64,000 bases of DNA. Origin: Hysterium pulicare CBS 123377. Lineage: Eukaryota > Ascomycota > Dothideomycetes > Hysteriales > Hysteriaceae. The translations under genes and the position numbers were made by a program. Within the stretch, counting starts at the first letter, position 1; each line of letters opens with the position of its first letter. Below the pieces are notes generated by a model. That model was not told the origin of the DNA and did not search any database. It worked only from the letters and a program-made list of their open reading frames with translations. The stretch lies in contig AJFK01000216.1 in the NCBI GenBank assembly GCA_000467715.1, positions 124,001-188,000 on the forward strand, written 5' to 3'. Below, one piece after another: positions 11,401 through 23,351 of this stretch.

Positions 11401-14400
11401 TCTTGTTCGGAAACGGGAAACAGAGTCTAGACGAATGCTTACAGTCCTCGTAGTTCCAGTCCTCTGCTGACCCTCCGTCTAAGTCATAATAACTGCCACG
11501 TTTCCAGCTCCATGCATCCCAACGAAGCCATCGCCCCAATTGAGCAAGAACAGGAGTGAGATTGCCAACTTCGGTTGTTGAGCGTCCCTGGGAGAAGATG
11601 TCAAGCTTGTACTCTTCTCGTAGTAGATGTAGAGCTACTAATATCTGAGGAAGATAAGATATGCGCAAGTCTTGGTTATCCGATACCGAGAGTCGTCGCC
11701 ATTGATCATTTGTAGCTTTGCCGATCGGGGATTGGACGAACTTGCGCGCAAAATTGGCAGAGAAGATGATGAGATCCTGCTTCTCTTTGAGCTGCTGCGC
11801 TATAGTGGGAGAGCTAGTTAAACGCCGATCCGAAGACCCAGAGGATGGAGGGCTCGTCAGAGAAGAGATTGGTTTTGACTGATGAAGCCAACTCCAAGCC
11901 GAAGAATTTCCACTCTTTGCAGTCGGCCGAGCAGCCTCCTGGTCCCACATCGATCGCCAGGCAGGGGAGGCGTCAGAGTCACCCACCGCTTTCCCCTGAG
12001 GAGTTGATGGGTGTTTCTTACTCGGTCGTTGTGATGATGCCATGCCCGGCTTTCGCTTTGTTGAGTTGTCGTCAATGAAGGGCACGGCCATGGAAAACAA
12101 AACTACAACTAGAGCAGTCCATTCAGGGCTCACTTGATGGCTACTGCTGGTCGGCAGCAACTTGCGAATGTTCCACCACAATTCTAGAAGCAGGTCGCCG
12201 ACATAATTTGGGAGGATACTTGCACAAACGTGAAAAACATCGGACACAGCTTTTGAGCGCGGTGCAAGCTGTAACTGGAGGCGATGCCTCTGCCGCTCAC
12301 CATCCACGATATCGAAAGTTCCGTCCAGGCCCAAAGATAGCAATTTCTGCAAAGGCCAACGAGCTTTAATGGTCCTTCTCAGTCCGGCCGTTCTTCTCGA
12401 TGGCGGAGAGTCGCTAAGAACTGCGTATGGGTTGAACAGCTTCAGCTGACCGATAGGCACATTTGTGGGTAGATGCAACCCCCAGCCTGCAGTGATAGAA
12501 ATAACAGGTTCCCCGGACTCATTTTGGGTCAAGAACAGGACCCTCTCTACACCTTGGTCATTGACCTTAATTGCATCGAGCAGGTTCCCCAGTAGCTGTG
12601 ATTTGACTAGCCGTGGCACACAAGCATATGTAGTGGGAGCACATTTAGACGTCGAATTCATTGTAGTCAGACGTTTGCGGGTGACAGCCAGCTCGCACTC
12701 CACATGGCCCCGCGAAGCAGAACGTACAATATAAACGAACAGCTTACGCTCGTTGAGAGTAGCAGGGTTGAAGGGAGCTGGCAGTATGAATACTCTCGGC
12801 GATCTCTTTGTAGTTCGTATTAGTGCCAGCTCACAACAAGAGAACTCTGATGTCAAATTGGGAATACAATCACGTACCTGCGTTATCGATCCATGATTGC
12901 TTTGCGTGACTGTACTGTCATGCCCGGTGTCCTGCATCGAAATTTCAGCTACTTTGTTCATGACTAGCTCTTTTCTAAGCCCGTTCATGGGCTCTTGATC
13001 AAAAACACCTCCATAAGTGTTGCCGGAGAATAAGTCATCCATTTCATCGTAATCTTCCAGCGTGTCATAGCTATCTTCATCCATGATGTCTTCAAGTGTG
13101 TCATCGACCGACGCGCCGCCTACACTCATCCGAGATACACTTCCTGGTGTTGATGCTCGATGTCTCCCCTGCGATGGTCCACTAAAGCTGTTCCTCTCAT
13201 TGAAACCGCCAAGGGACTGACCTCTGCGTGAGCCAGCACCGAAACTACCCCCGAAGCTGGTTCCCATGCTGGTACGGTGGGTCGCAAGATCTTGAAATGC
13301 GGATTTGTCGAAGCTTGTCGAAAGTTCCGCCCTTGAGAGCAGTGAGCTGACACGCCTAGACTCCTTTGGCTGTCTTGACAGATCAAAATCGGGATCTAAC
13401 TGCGATGCAAGGGCATCTTCCATTGTGCGTTCTGATGGCTTCTCATTGTTTTGAGAACTTGAAGCATTGAATGATGGTGGAACTGTCTTGCTTCTTGTGG
13501 TACCTCCGAAACTTTCCCGCATTCTGTCATTGTTTCGGACCGCAGGTGTCGTAGCTCCTGTACCTGGTGCAGTGGGCCCATATGAGCTGCGACGCCTTAC
13601 TTTATTTGCTGAGAAGGAGGAGTGGTTTCGTCTGGAGGATGATATCGATTTTGGCTCAATGTATGCAACGGACCAGATCGTATAGACATTTGTCTGGTAA
13701 TTTGCTGTGACCACTAAAAGCAACGGCTTATGGTCGCTGTCCTTGCCAAATAAAAGCTCGCTGCAAGCAGAGACATATATTACCTCTTCAGCTTTGTCAA
13801 TTGGTTCCAATCTACGATGTCCAGAACCATTGACGGTTAACAATGCCCCTCGTGCAGACCCTGACACCACATTGACAACCAACCCTAATTCTGATAGCGG
13901 GTCTGTGAAAGAAAAGAGCCGCGGGAGGCCATCGGGGCTTGAAGTGGCGGAGTTTTTGATCAAATCTTCGAGAAATAGCGCGCTAGCCGTGCCAGCTTTG
14001 TATGTTTTAGACTGCCGCGTTGCACCTAGAGATGATCCATAACGACGACGCGGCTGAGAGAATGACTGCGAGAAAGATTGAGGGTTTGAGAGAAATGAGT
14101 TTTGCGGAGCGGATGGCAGCACCGGTGTCGGGGGGACAATTTCAGAGTGAGGGAGTTTTCTTTGGAGCAGTAAACCTCTGGGAGCTGGAAATGCTCTGTC
14201 TACTTCAAATGGGAGATTAACGACATGTGTCGCGCCTGAAAGGAAGAACACATGGGCCTGGGACTTCAGAAAGACAACTAAAGCGCGAGACCGTCCTTCA
14301 ACAGCTCCAGAGGAGAATGCTTGTTGGCTTATACCATTCGAATTGGAAAGTGGCTGCGTTCCCTGGGCAATGAAGGACCCTGATATATCCCCATTCCTAT

Positions 14401-14866
14401 TATCTATTCCACTTTGCGCTTTCGTATGTGCCACCGGAGGTTCATCGGTAGGGAACCAGGTTAAGATAGCTTGAATGACCTTCTCTTGCTCAATCTCAAA
14501 ATTGAAGACTTTCCGGACCACGCCGCCACGACACCAAACGACATAATGTGTAGTTGTGACCACCTCTTCTTCCGCCGAATCCTCCGAAGTATCGTCAACA
14601 TACGTTTCCCAAGTGTATTCGTCTTCGGTAGCATCTTCAGAGAGGATGTTTTCGGCGACTAGGTATGAAAGAGCTGAGGGCTTGTGGACGCCCAGCGACC
14701 GTAAGGATGCCATGAAACCGTTTTTCGGGACATGAGGAGAGTCGATTGGAGCAGTTGAAGGTGTACTTGCAGGTGTGGTAGTGGATTTCGTGGAACTGGT
14801 GAATTCGGTCAAGAATCGCGGTTCGACGCGTTTGATTGGTTGGACAGACAGCTTCACCGCGCTCAC
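8427..14866 (-). CDS. APC1: APC1 (BimE), largest subunit of the anaphase-promoting complex
   Basis: Two exons on the minus strand, 14866-11443 and 11386-8427, separated by a 56-bp intron (GTAAGC donor, AACAG acceptor; codon t|ca), give 2127 residues, close to Aspergillus BimE. APC1 is the scaffold of the nuclear ubiquitin ligase APC/C, which targets cyclins and securin. Visible blocks are the N-terminal LGVHKPSALSYLVAENIL, the beta-propeller segment ALVVFLKSQAHVFFLSGA, an acidic/Ser-rich insertion, ISISGLAQPWAKPPSVFEWL across the intron, and the PC (proteasome/cyclosome) repeat region with RHAGLLLGLGLNGHLKS, TSVGLLLGLAASYMGT and TTGLMGIGLLYYDTQHRRMSE. The start at 14866 (MSAVKLSVQP) precedes the conserved LGVHKPS block by about 60 residues. 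An in-frame earlier ATG was not seen. The gene is divergent from NUP37 and convergent with eIF2A. Confidence 0.92.
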
Positions 14867-14950
14867 TTCCGCTCCGCTTTGTTTCCATCACAATTTCAAC
14901 ATCTCAGTCTCCCAAGCCAGCACAGCTTTCCACACATTCTTGTCTCGCAA
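14867..14950. promoter_or_regulatory. 84-bp shared divergent promoter of APC1 and NUP37
   Basis: Only 84 bp separate the proposed start codons of APC1 (minus) and NUP37 (plus). The interval is pyrimidine-rich on the plus strand with no TATA box. It must hold at least parts of both promoters and 5' UTRs unless transcripts overlap. Both gene products are conserved nuclear proteins, so co-expression is possible but is only an inference. Confidence 0.55.
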
Positions 14951-17037
14951 ATGAAGCCTTTAATATCTACCAAAGGCAAAAGTGCACAACTTAGGTCCGC
15001 TGCCAGTCTCCGAGTGCTCGCATACTGTTGAGCTAGTCAGCTAACCTTTCATTCCATAGCTATGAGCTTCCCCACCGCATACACGATGCGAAAGTATACC
15101 CTGTAAAGGCTCCGAATGGATCCACAGTGATAATTTACGGTCATGGACACGGAGTTCGTATACTATGGAGAGGTGGTCGGTCCCTCAAACAAGCTACCGC
15201 TACCCAACAACGGCCCTCGAAGCCGCCCAAGGTCAATGGGACGGGCAATGATAGTATTATGATCATCGACTCGGATGATGATGAACCCCATTCGCACACA
15301 GCAAAGCCGCAGGGGCCTGAAGAAGCTGAATACGAGACGGAAGAGGAAGAGCTAAATCCCGAGGAACCATATCCAACATTCGTCCAACACATTGACCTAC
15401 CATTAAACACCGAAGTCCTTCACATCGCCGTTCCACAGGTGCCAGCGCTATCTGCGATACGGGAGGCAGATAGTATACCTGGATTGTTCAGCAAGAAGAT
15501 AGTCTTCACGGTTGCCTGTGTTGACTATAGTGTACGCATCATGACCATTCCTTTGGCTCCACCATCCGCTGCAACAAAGACTAGGTCCTTGGGCAAAGGA
15601 CACTCTCGATGGGGCGAAGAAGTGATCAAGATTGCCAGTCACACGGGGCATCGTAGCATACCGAATGGTGTTGCTATTACATGGACATCAAGGTCCCAAC
15701 CATCTACGGTAGAAGACGACGACGAAGTAATGCAGGGTGCCAACGAGGATTCAACTCCACGTAGCAGAAGGAGATCCCGTTCTAAACAAAGCCGATCTCT
15801 CTCTAGACCTAGAGATGAGGCCACCGGATGGGATCTTCTGATCGCCTCCCATTCAGCAGAGTTGAATGGCTTACTTCACTTGTGGCGCTTACGCATAGGA
15901 GCTGATGGGTCCGAGAACTCATTATCTGCGCCAAGTCCGTTGTTACCTTATCAGACCCTGTATCTCACCTCTCCAGCTTCCAAGATTGCATTCAACTCGG
16001 CACAATTCCCCCGAAGACGACACTCCCACCTACTTATAGCTGAAGCGAAGGGCGTCGTTAGAGTGTACGATCCATTCAGCCCGTCCGCAAATCTTTTGCG
16101 ATCTTCACGTGCAGCGAGCTCAGAGTCAGAAACTGGTGCCTATCTGACTTCCTTCCCGGCACCCTTCGAGATTCCGAAGAACTACTCACCAACAACACCA
16201 GCTCTCACCCATCGTAAACGTATACTAGATGCTGCATGGGCCTCCGATGGCCGCAGTGTCATCATTCTCCTATCTGATGGCGAATGGGGAATCTGGGATG
16301 TTGACCAATCTGGCCCAAAACCACCTTTGGATCCTTTAACTTTTGCCCTTCGAGGCTACATAGGAACGTCATCATCCTCTGCTCAGTCCGGCGCCTCAAC
16401 AAGCCCCAAGTCTCGCAATCGCGGTAAATTGGCGCCCATGACGCCAAATACGCGCAGGACGAAAGAAGAGAACTTATTTCATGGTCCCACGACTAGCCCT
16501 TCCAACCAATCTCAAGGAGGCATCTCTGTCGGAACACTTTACTCGACATCCGGAGGCGCTCCAGAAGATTCAGTTGTACTATGGTACGGTTCTGAGGCGT
16601 ATCGTATCCCAAACCTAGGCCAATTTTGGACACGCAGTAGTGCAGGGAGTGGTGGGTCATTATACGGGCCAGGCCTTGCCCGGATTCAAGGTCTGAATCT
16701 CCAAGGCGAATCGTTTACCGCTACCGACCTGTTTGACACCACCACGAGAGAGGCGCGCATGGCCGTTCCGAGGGACGTACTCGTTGTTGCCGAGCATCGA
16801 TTTATTATCCTTACCACGATTACTCCACGTGTAGGAATAGATTCTGGGTCAGCTCTAACTGAAAGGGAGAGGGCGGATGACGAAGAGACAATGCTGGCCG
16901 ATCAAGCAATGCTTGCTAGCGGTGAACTAGATCTTGGAGGCATGGATCGTCTACTCGACAACATTGCTACTAAAGGAGATGGGCACGGAGTTTTAGGGAA
17001 CCCTCGCAAGGTCCTCTTCGCCACCTCTACTTCGTAG
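14951..17037 (+). CDS. NUP37: Nup37-like nuclear pore WD-repeat protein
   Basis: Exon 1 (14951-14994, MKPLISTKGKSAQLR) joins exon 2 (15060-17037), reading SYELPHRIHDAKVYPV then GSTVIIYGHGHGVRILWRGG. The product is 673 residues. The intron (65 bp) has a weak GTCCGC donor but a good GCTAAC branch site and CATAG acceptor, and the split codon ag|c keeps the frame. The protein matches my recollection of the Pezizomycotina Nup37 family: an N-terminal beta-propeller with an acidic insertion (YETEEEELNPEEPYP, about residues 95-110), the block EVLHIAVPQVPA, FTVACVDYSVRIMTIPL, and a C-terminus ending in RKVLFATSTS. Nup37 belongs to the Nup107-160 (Y) complex of the nuclear pore. The family call is good; the exact 5' end is less certain because of the weak donor. 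Confidence 0.72.
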
Positions 17038-17799
17038 TTCAGGAGGCCAAGGGACCAAGGTAAGCAGGCATACTTTGAACTTTAGTGTTGTTGTCCAGCA
17101 AAAATTACTCGCTTGCATTTGTTAAATGCTCAGTATACCCCAAAATTCTTAATTCTATCCTCATCCTCGCGCCTATAGTCTCCACCCGAACCATGCTTTT
17201 GCGTTCCTCCACGATTCCCTCGAAGTGCCAATCTTCTTCCTACCTAAATCCGCGGTACAAGGTGGAGCTCAGTGGCGAGATTTATCCCTGTTGCTCAGTA
17301 TATACCCGCGAAACATTGAACATATCACCCCTTCAGTCGCCGACATATCCTAAACCTCGAAGTAAACCGCAAGGTGCAACGGATAGTAGGGCTTGTCTGG
17401 ATTGCTGTGGGGTGAGCGCGCCCATACCCACTCCCCAGTCCTAGCGTTTGTTGGGATCTGAGGGAATCGCTTGAACTTGAGCGGCTTGACGGTGCGCAAG
17501 TGTCGTTGAGCGCGTGAGGACGGTTTGGGCTCGCTTGGTGGCTTACCGTGCTGGTTCTTCTTTGAGGGCCGGCGGTGGCACTGAGTGTGTGGGTGGGGAG
17601 GGTGCTACATCTCTTGGAATATGCATGAATTTACAATTCTTGCCTTGTATAGTGCTTAGTCTAAGTAAGAGTTGCTATGCTTGTGACCTAGCCTTGTGGT
17701 TTTATGCCGAAACAGGATTCGATATTAGGTACCTGCCCTCCGAGCATCATCTACATAGCAGCATTACCCCAATTAGGCGCCATCTTCACCAATAGCCGA
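17038..17799. other. Intergenic, no supported gene
   Basis: These 760 bp lie between NUP37 and the convergent hydrolase gene. Short frames are present, but none has motifs or splice support. Confidence 0.5.
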
Positions 17800-18705
17800 T
17801 TACTTCGATACCAAATCACCCATCTTTTCAAGCTGTAAACTTCCACTCCTCCGTTTCAATTCCCCCAAGAAAGCCAACAAAGCTCCCTGGCATTTCTCTG
17901 GCTGCTCCACGTAGATCTCATGGCCCTTCCCATTGATCACCTCCATTCTCGCTCCAGAAATGGTCTGCACTAACTTCTGCTGTTCCTCCAATCTCGTGGC
18001 CGCCGAATTTGCGGGAGCCAGAATGAGCGTAGGCACCTTTATTTCCGAGAGGAACGGCCTCGCATCCAACGTTGAGAGGAACTCTGCGTACTGAGCTAGC
18101 CCTTCTCCACTGCTCACAGCAATCTGATCCAGATACCACTCCAGATACGCAGGGTCATCTATGGAAATCGTCCCAGGGATCTGACTAAGAGCTTCAGCCC
18201 ATCCTCTTGACCCCAGTTCTCGACAGGCAGTTGGCCAGTCCTTGCGATCGAATGCGAATAACTTCAACGCCGGTTCCGGGAGATGTGTAGGCGTGGAGCA
18301 CACGGTCAGCGAGAGAAGCCGATCTCCATGTTTAGCAGCCAACGCCTCGCCCAACATCCCGCTCGTCGATTCCCCCAGAAAATGCACTTTTTGAATGCCC
18401 AGCTGATCTAACGTGTCCAGAATCTCCTCCAGAATCACGTCTAGAGAATAGGTGTAGTTGGAGCCGGGAGTGGCGTAAGTCGAATGGCCATGTCCTCTTA
18501 GATCTCGACGGATGACTCGGTATTGCCGGGAGAGAGTTGGGATCCAATGATACCACATTCCTGCGTGACGTCCGAAGCCATGCTGAATCAGAATCGTCTC
18601 GTGCGGTTTCCAGGGATCAGAGAAGTCGTCGAGGACGTAGTGGGACTTTTGACCGGAGGGGTGAACGGCGTAGGTTCGACCTTGGGAGTCGATTTCAAGA
18701 GGCAT
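17800..18705 (-). CDS. Alpha/beta hydrolase (enol-lactonase-like)
   Basis: This is a single-exon 301-residue alpha/beta hydrolase. The oxyanion-hole motif is QHGFGRHAGMW (about 41-51), the RDLRGHGHS turn is at 68-75, the nucleophile elbow is LGESTSGMLG with Ser113, and the general base is His262 in GKGHEIYV. The elbow reads G-E-S-T-S, where many relatives have Gly at the last position. The acidic residue of the triad is not obvious: the usual site after strand 6 reads LAPANSAAT. Closest remembered relatives are annotated as 3-oxoadipate enol-lactonase-like hydrolases, but the substrate cannot be deduced. There is no signal peptide, so it is likely cytosolic. It lies 2.8 kb from a P450/CMD/SDR group, which could be functionally linked. 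The start is the first ATG (MPLEIDSQGR). Confidence 0.85.
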   Translation of the reverse strand: MPLEIDSQGRTYAVHPSGQKSHYVLDDFSDPWKPHETILIQHGFGRHAGMWYHWIPTLSRQYRVIRRDLRGHGHSTYATPGSNYTYSLDVILEEILDTLDQLGIQKVHFLGESTSGMLGEALAAKHGDRLLSLTVCSTPTHLPEPALKLFAFDRKDWPTACRELGSRGWAEALSQIPGTISIDDPAYLEWYLDQIAVSSGEGLAQYAEFLSTLDARPFLSEIKVPTLILAPANSAATRLEEQQKLVQTISGARMEVINGKGHEIYVEQPEKCQGALLAFLGELKRRSGSLQLEKMGDLVSK

Positions 18706-19130
18706 ATTGCTGATGGCGACACTTTGATCGTAAGTCTGGTATCCCCTTCAATTCTCAGAGTGTTTCACACAGAATTTTGCGAGCTCAAGAGGGAAATCAA
18801 AGTCTCATGTTAATGCAAAGTTTAGCAGGAGACTAGGTACGCTATTGTGTAACTGTTGCATCAGACTTACTAATATATCGAACTCAAATGGGTAATGAGC
18901 ATTCCAGTTCCCCGCATCAAATTGCCCCACCAGACCTACTCACCACAACAACGGCCACCCCTATCCCCACGTCACCACGTCCTAACATTCTGCTCGGCGC
19001 TTGTCGTTTTACGACTGTTACTATGCGATAGCGCTAAGTTGCTCATAGCCATTCAGATGTCTACGTTTCGACCTATCGGGATGCAAAAGCAATCACCGAG
19101 GGAGTTCGGATAGCTTCGTCAGATGCATCC
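18706..19130. other. Intergenic, no supported gene
   Basis: About 425 bp upstream of both the hydrolase (minus strand) and the HET relic (plus strand). The HET reading frame is technically open from 19038 but lacks an ATG. Nothing else is seen. Confidence 0.45.
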
Positions 19131-20963
19131 AGTCAATGTCAAGTATGCCCAGTTAAAGGAAACACAAGAACTACGACACTGAGGGAACTGCGGTCATCTG
19201 CTCATTCTAACGGTTGTCTACGCTGTGGACAAATCTACGAAGGCTTGGACCACCTAGCAGATGCAATTATACTCAACGACAATAAGATAAGACTTGACTT
19301 CCAGAATAGTGGATTTTGGGTGACAACTGGAGCAGGTAGCGAAGCTCGGGAGTATGAGCTCATAGCTGCAACCGAGAATGAGGCGTTTGAAAAGTTGCCT
19401 GATGAAATAACAATCCCCCAGTTGAGTCTGCTACCACGGAGATATAGGATTTCTGGAGATCTATCTTCTGAAAAAGCACTCAAGTGGGCAGCCACTCGAC
19501 TTGAAATCTGTAGAAAAACCCACAATGTCTGCCATCGCTCGACAAATTTACCGCCGTTGCCAACTCGAATATTGGACCTAGGCATAGCACATGAAAGTAT
19601 CAGGCTCCAAGAGACTCAAGGCGAACGAGGGCGATATGCTTGTTTGAGTCACTGTTGGGGATCTGGACCTACCTTCCAAACATTAGCAAGTAATCTAGAG
19701 GAGAGCAAAAGAGGTATCGAGATCCAATTACTGAGTCGAACTTTCCAGGACGTTATTTTCGTCGTCCGCCGGCTAGGACTCCGGTATCTCTGGATTGATG
19801 CTCTATGTATTGTACAAGACGATAGGGACGACTGGCGAAGAGAACCGGCACTCATGTATGATGTCTACCAACAGTCTTTTTCTTACCGTAGCTGCCTCTG
19901 CGGCTCATGACGGCAACCGGGGACTCTTCAAAAGCATACCTACCGAATAAAACCCGGACACCAATACACTACGGTCTTTGGGAGGAGAATCAAGCACAAG
20001 GCGTTCGAGGTGAAACTGATACTCGATATTCATGATGAGCTTCCCTTATTTGCCCGTGGATGGGTCTACCAAGAACGTCGACTCTCACCATGTGTCGTAC
20101 ACTTTACGGCCGCTGAGCTAGTACGGGAGTGTTCCTCGTCTTCAACATGTGAATGCGGCATCATGGACACATGGATCGCAGGATGGAAGCGATCCCGAGC
20201 AACAGATCTGCCTGGGCGACACCATCATTATAGTTGGCATCGGCAGGTCGAGGACTACAGCAAGCTATGTTTATCATATGCTTCTGATGCTCTGCCTGGA
20301 ATTAGTGGACTTGCAAAAGAGCAATTCCTACTTCAGAAGGCTCGATATCTGGCTGGCATTTGGGAAAACAGCATTGTCCAAGATCTGTACTGGCTAATAA
20401 GACCGGAATTTCTCTCGTGGAAACCAGCTCAATGGCGAGCGCCATCATTCAGCTGGGCCAGCAGAGATGGAGGGGTTTCTTACATGTGGTCCTATTTTGG
20501 TCATGAGTTCATGTCGACCTGCAAGGTCATTGCGGTCGACTGTAAGACGATGGGGACGAATCCATTTGGCGAGGTTATATCGGGGAAGATTACATTAATG
20601 GGAGCCATAGGCGAAGGCATTCTGACATATGAACCAAAACCTTTCGCTAAACTCAACAACGGGTCTAGCCCTTACATCAACTCTTATATTACATACCCTG
20701 GGGCAGACGACGGTACTTCCTTCGACTTTGACTACTGGCCTGACGAGCAGTTCCAGCAAGAAGCCCCTCTTCTCAGCACAGTATGCTGTTTTAAACTCGG
20801 CACTTGTTGTTTATATTATGGAGATATTATTCAAGAGGTCTCGATCCTCCTTAAACCTGTTCCAGGAATGCCTAACACGTATGAGAGATTTGGTATATGT
20901 CAAGCAGAGGTTACCGAACGGCTTCGTGAAGGTGCGCTATTGACGACTATTGTTATAGTCTAA
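19131..20963 (+). pseudogene. HET-domain (heterokaryon incompatibility) gene, apparently decayed
   Basis: The frame from about 19131 encodes a Cys-containing N-terminus (CQVCP, CLRCG), then a HET domain with the diagnostic YACLSHCWG and LRYLWIDALCIVQDD motifs. These domains act in allorecognition and trigger cell death on fusion of incompatible hyphae. The downstream part (from about 19980) continues with RGWVYQERRLSP and ECSSS, the usual second half of such proteins, up to a stop at 20963. The frame is interrupted within the domain between roughly 19870 and 19990, and no in-frame ATG precedes the HET motifs. The locus therefore looks non-functional as read, unless an unusual intron or upstream exon exists or the assembly has an error. 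The family call is firm, and the pseudogene status is likely but not proven. Confidence 0.7.
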
Positions 20964-21506
20964 GCTATAGTGTTCAAGAATCTCTTGTGGAGTCGCACGA
21001 GACGGGGATCAGTCAGCCCTGATTGGCGTGTTCACATCTCCATGAAGCTGCAACGCCTGAATACATTCTGCATATTCGAATGTTGTTCGGGACGTTCAAT
21101 CCCATATTCGGGTTTTGGAGCTTTCTAGACGTGTCGCGATATATTTGCGCTCGCATTCGTCGTGGCTAGGTTAGAGGCGATCTAGAAACAAGGTCAAGAT
21201 TCTCATTATAGTGTTCATAAGGTACAGTTCAGCTTCTCCAATCCCCCTTCTGAGTGACTAATAATTTCATCCCCCAGACGACTCGTCAATTGCACGCAGG
21301 GTCTGGCACTGGAGATTGTGGGGCCCTGGACCTGTGTATATTGCGGGGGTGAGTGAGGGGAAATTCTATACCCCAAGAATAAAGAGCATGCATCCCGGAG
21401 CTCTGGTAGCCGGCCTTCTAGCTGGAACCACGCTAGCCATTACATAGACCAGCATTACCATTACTTCATTTGGACTCCGCCTGTCTGCCAACCTCACTTC
21501 GTCAAT
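20964..21506. other. Intergenic, P450 upstream region
   Basis: These 540 bp contain no coding signal that I can support. They should hold the promoter of the P450 gene beginning at 21507. No clear TATA box or repeat was found. Confidence 0.45.
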
Positions 21507-23289
21507 ATGGGGCTCAACAGTGCAATGGACGGCCTACCCATCCCTCCTCTGCTGCTACGGATTGCCCTTTTCATTACGGCTCCTATCTTGTTGTTCTTGA
21601 CAATTTATTTCATTATTGTTCCTAATGGTCTCAAAGTAAGGCCCAAATCGCTGTTTAGTAAAGCTCACTCACTCAAGCGAACCAGGATTCCCGAAGACGC
21701 AAACTTCCACCGGGGCCCAAGGGCTTGCCTTTCGTGGGAAACATGTTTGACCTGGCAGACACCGAAGCTGTTCGAGGGAAAGTGATCGAATGGCACAGGC
21801 AATACGGCGACATCTTCTACACCAAAATAGGTGGCACAGATTTCGTATGGTTGTCCAGCCCAAAGGTTGTCAAAGACCTGATGGATAAGAAGAGCGGTGT
21901 ATATTCATCTCGTTCCCTCGCGCCCCTCGCCCAAGATGTTGCGAGCGGAGGTCGGAGACAGCTGTTCATGCAGTACGGACCTCGATGGCGAGCGATTCGG
22001 AAGCACAGTCATGCGTTGCTCAATTTGAGTGCTTCGACCAAGTATCAGCCTGTGCAGGACTATGAGTCGAAGCAGCTACTCAGGGACTTCCTGGATAATC
22101 CACAGGACTTCTACATGCAAAATCGGCGCTATTCGGCTTCAGTTATTATGATGGTTACATATGGGTATCGGTGAGTGTCCTAATTGGCTATTACAGGATC
22201 AGCTGTTGACGTTGCAAAGCATCCCAAGTTGGGAAGACCCCTTAATCAAGAAGATCTACACGGTTCTTGACAACTTTACCGAGATGACCGCGCCAGGAGC
22301 TCATGCCATAGACAGCTTCCCCTCTTTGGCATCACTACCTGAGTGGCTCCTTGGCAACTGGAGGACGCTTGGGAAGAGCGTTTTCGAACATGACAGCAAA
22401 GTGTATCTGGACTTATGGAATAGGCTCAAGCGTGAAACCGACAAAGGAGAAGCACGAGATTGCTTCACTAAGACATTCTATCTCAACAACCCGGAAAAGG
22501 CTGGAATCGACGACTTATCAGCCGCATATACCTGTGGTGGACTAATAGAAGCAGGGTCCGAGACCACGGGAACTACATTGAACAATTTCGTTCTGTGCAT
22601 GGCACTCTTTCCGGAAGCTCAGAAGAAGGCCCAGGAGGAGTTAGACAAAGTGGTTGGGAATGACCGTCTACCAAGCTGGGAAGATGAGCAGAATCTCCCG
22701 TACGTCAGGAGTCTAATCAAGGAAGTGCTTCGCTGGCGACCGGTCAACAAGTTCGGCATGACGCATGCTACGTCTGAAGATGATTGGTACGAGGGATACT
22801 TCATTCCAAAAGGATCGGTAGCTGTTCTCAACTGGTGGTATGCTCTCGCTTCCGTCCCTTCATGCTTTTTCAGTCACTCACCATAGCACCAGGGCAATCC
22901 ACCGCGATCCAAACATATGGTCGAACCCTGACGACTTCGATCCCGCCCGCTATTTAGACCACAATCTCCCGGCCGCCGACTACATCAACATTAGCGATCC
23001 CTATGCGCGCGACCACTTCACCTATGGTGCCGGACGTCGCGTCTGTCCTGGCGTTCACGTCGCTGAAAAATCCCTTTATATCAATATCGCAAGAACGCTT
23101 TGGGGGTTTAACATCATGAAGAAAGTTGGGGAAGATGGGAAAATTATCGAGCCGAATCAGGTCATGGTCAGGGGATTTCTCAGTGTGCCGGAGCGGTTTG
23201 ACTGCGATATTAGAGTCAGGAGTGAGAAGCACACGGAAGTCATTAGGAGGGAGTTTGCGAAGGCTGAGAAGGAGGGGATTCATTGGTAG
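21507..23289 (+). CDS. Cytochrome P450 monooxygenase
   Basis: Four exons: 21507-21635, 21686-22170, 22220-22837 and 22893-23289, joined in frame over introns of 50, 49 and 55 bp, give 542 residues. The N-terminal membrane anchor spans about residues 12-38 (LLLRIALFITAPILLFL), followed by the proline hinge RRKLPPGPKGLPFVGN. The I-helix oxygen-binding motif is EAGSETTGT, the K-helix ExxR is E373-R376 (EVLR), and the haem loop is FTYGAGRRVCPG with Cys462. All catalytic signatures are intact, so the protein should be an active ER-bound monooxygenase. The sequence resembles the large fungal group related to O-methylsterigmatocystin oxidoreductase, but I cannot name the CYP family or substrate. Its stop codon is 62 bp from the stop of the convergent CMD-like gene, and a short-chain dehydrogenase follows, suggesting a small metabolic group. 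Confidence 0.92.
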
Positions 23290-23351
23290 GAAGCTGACCA
23301 TTGGATACTGAATATCATATAAATACCCTTTCCCTCCATTTTGTAGGACTC

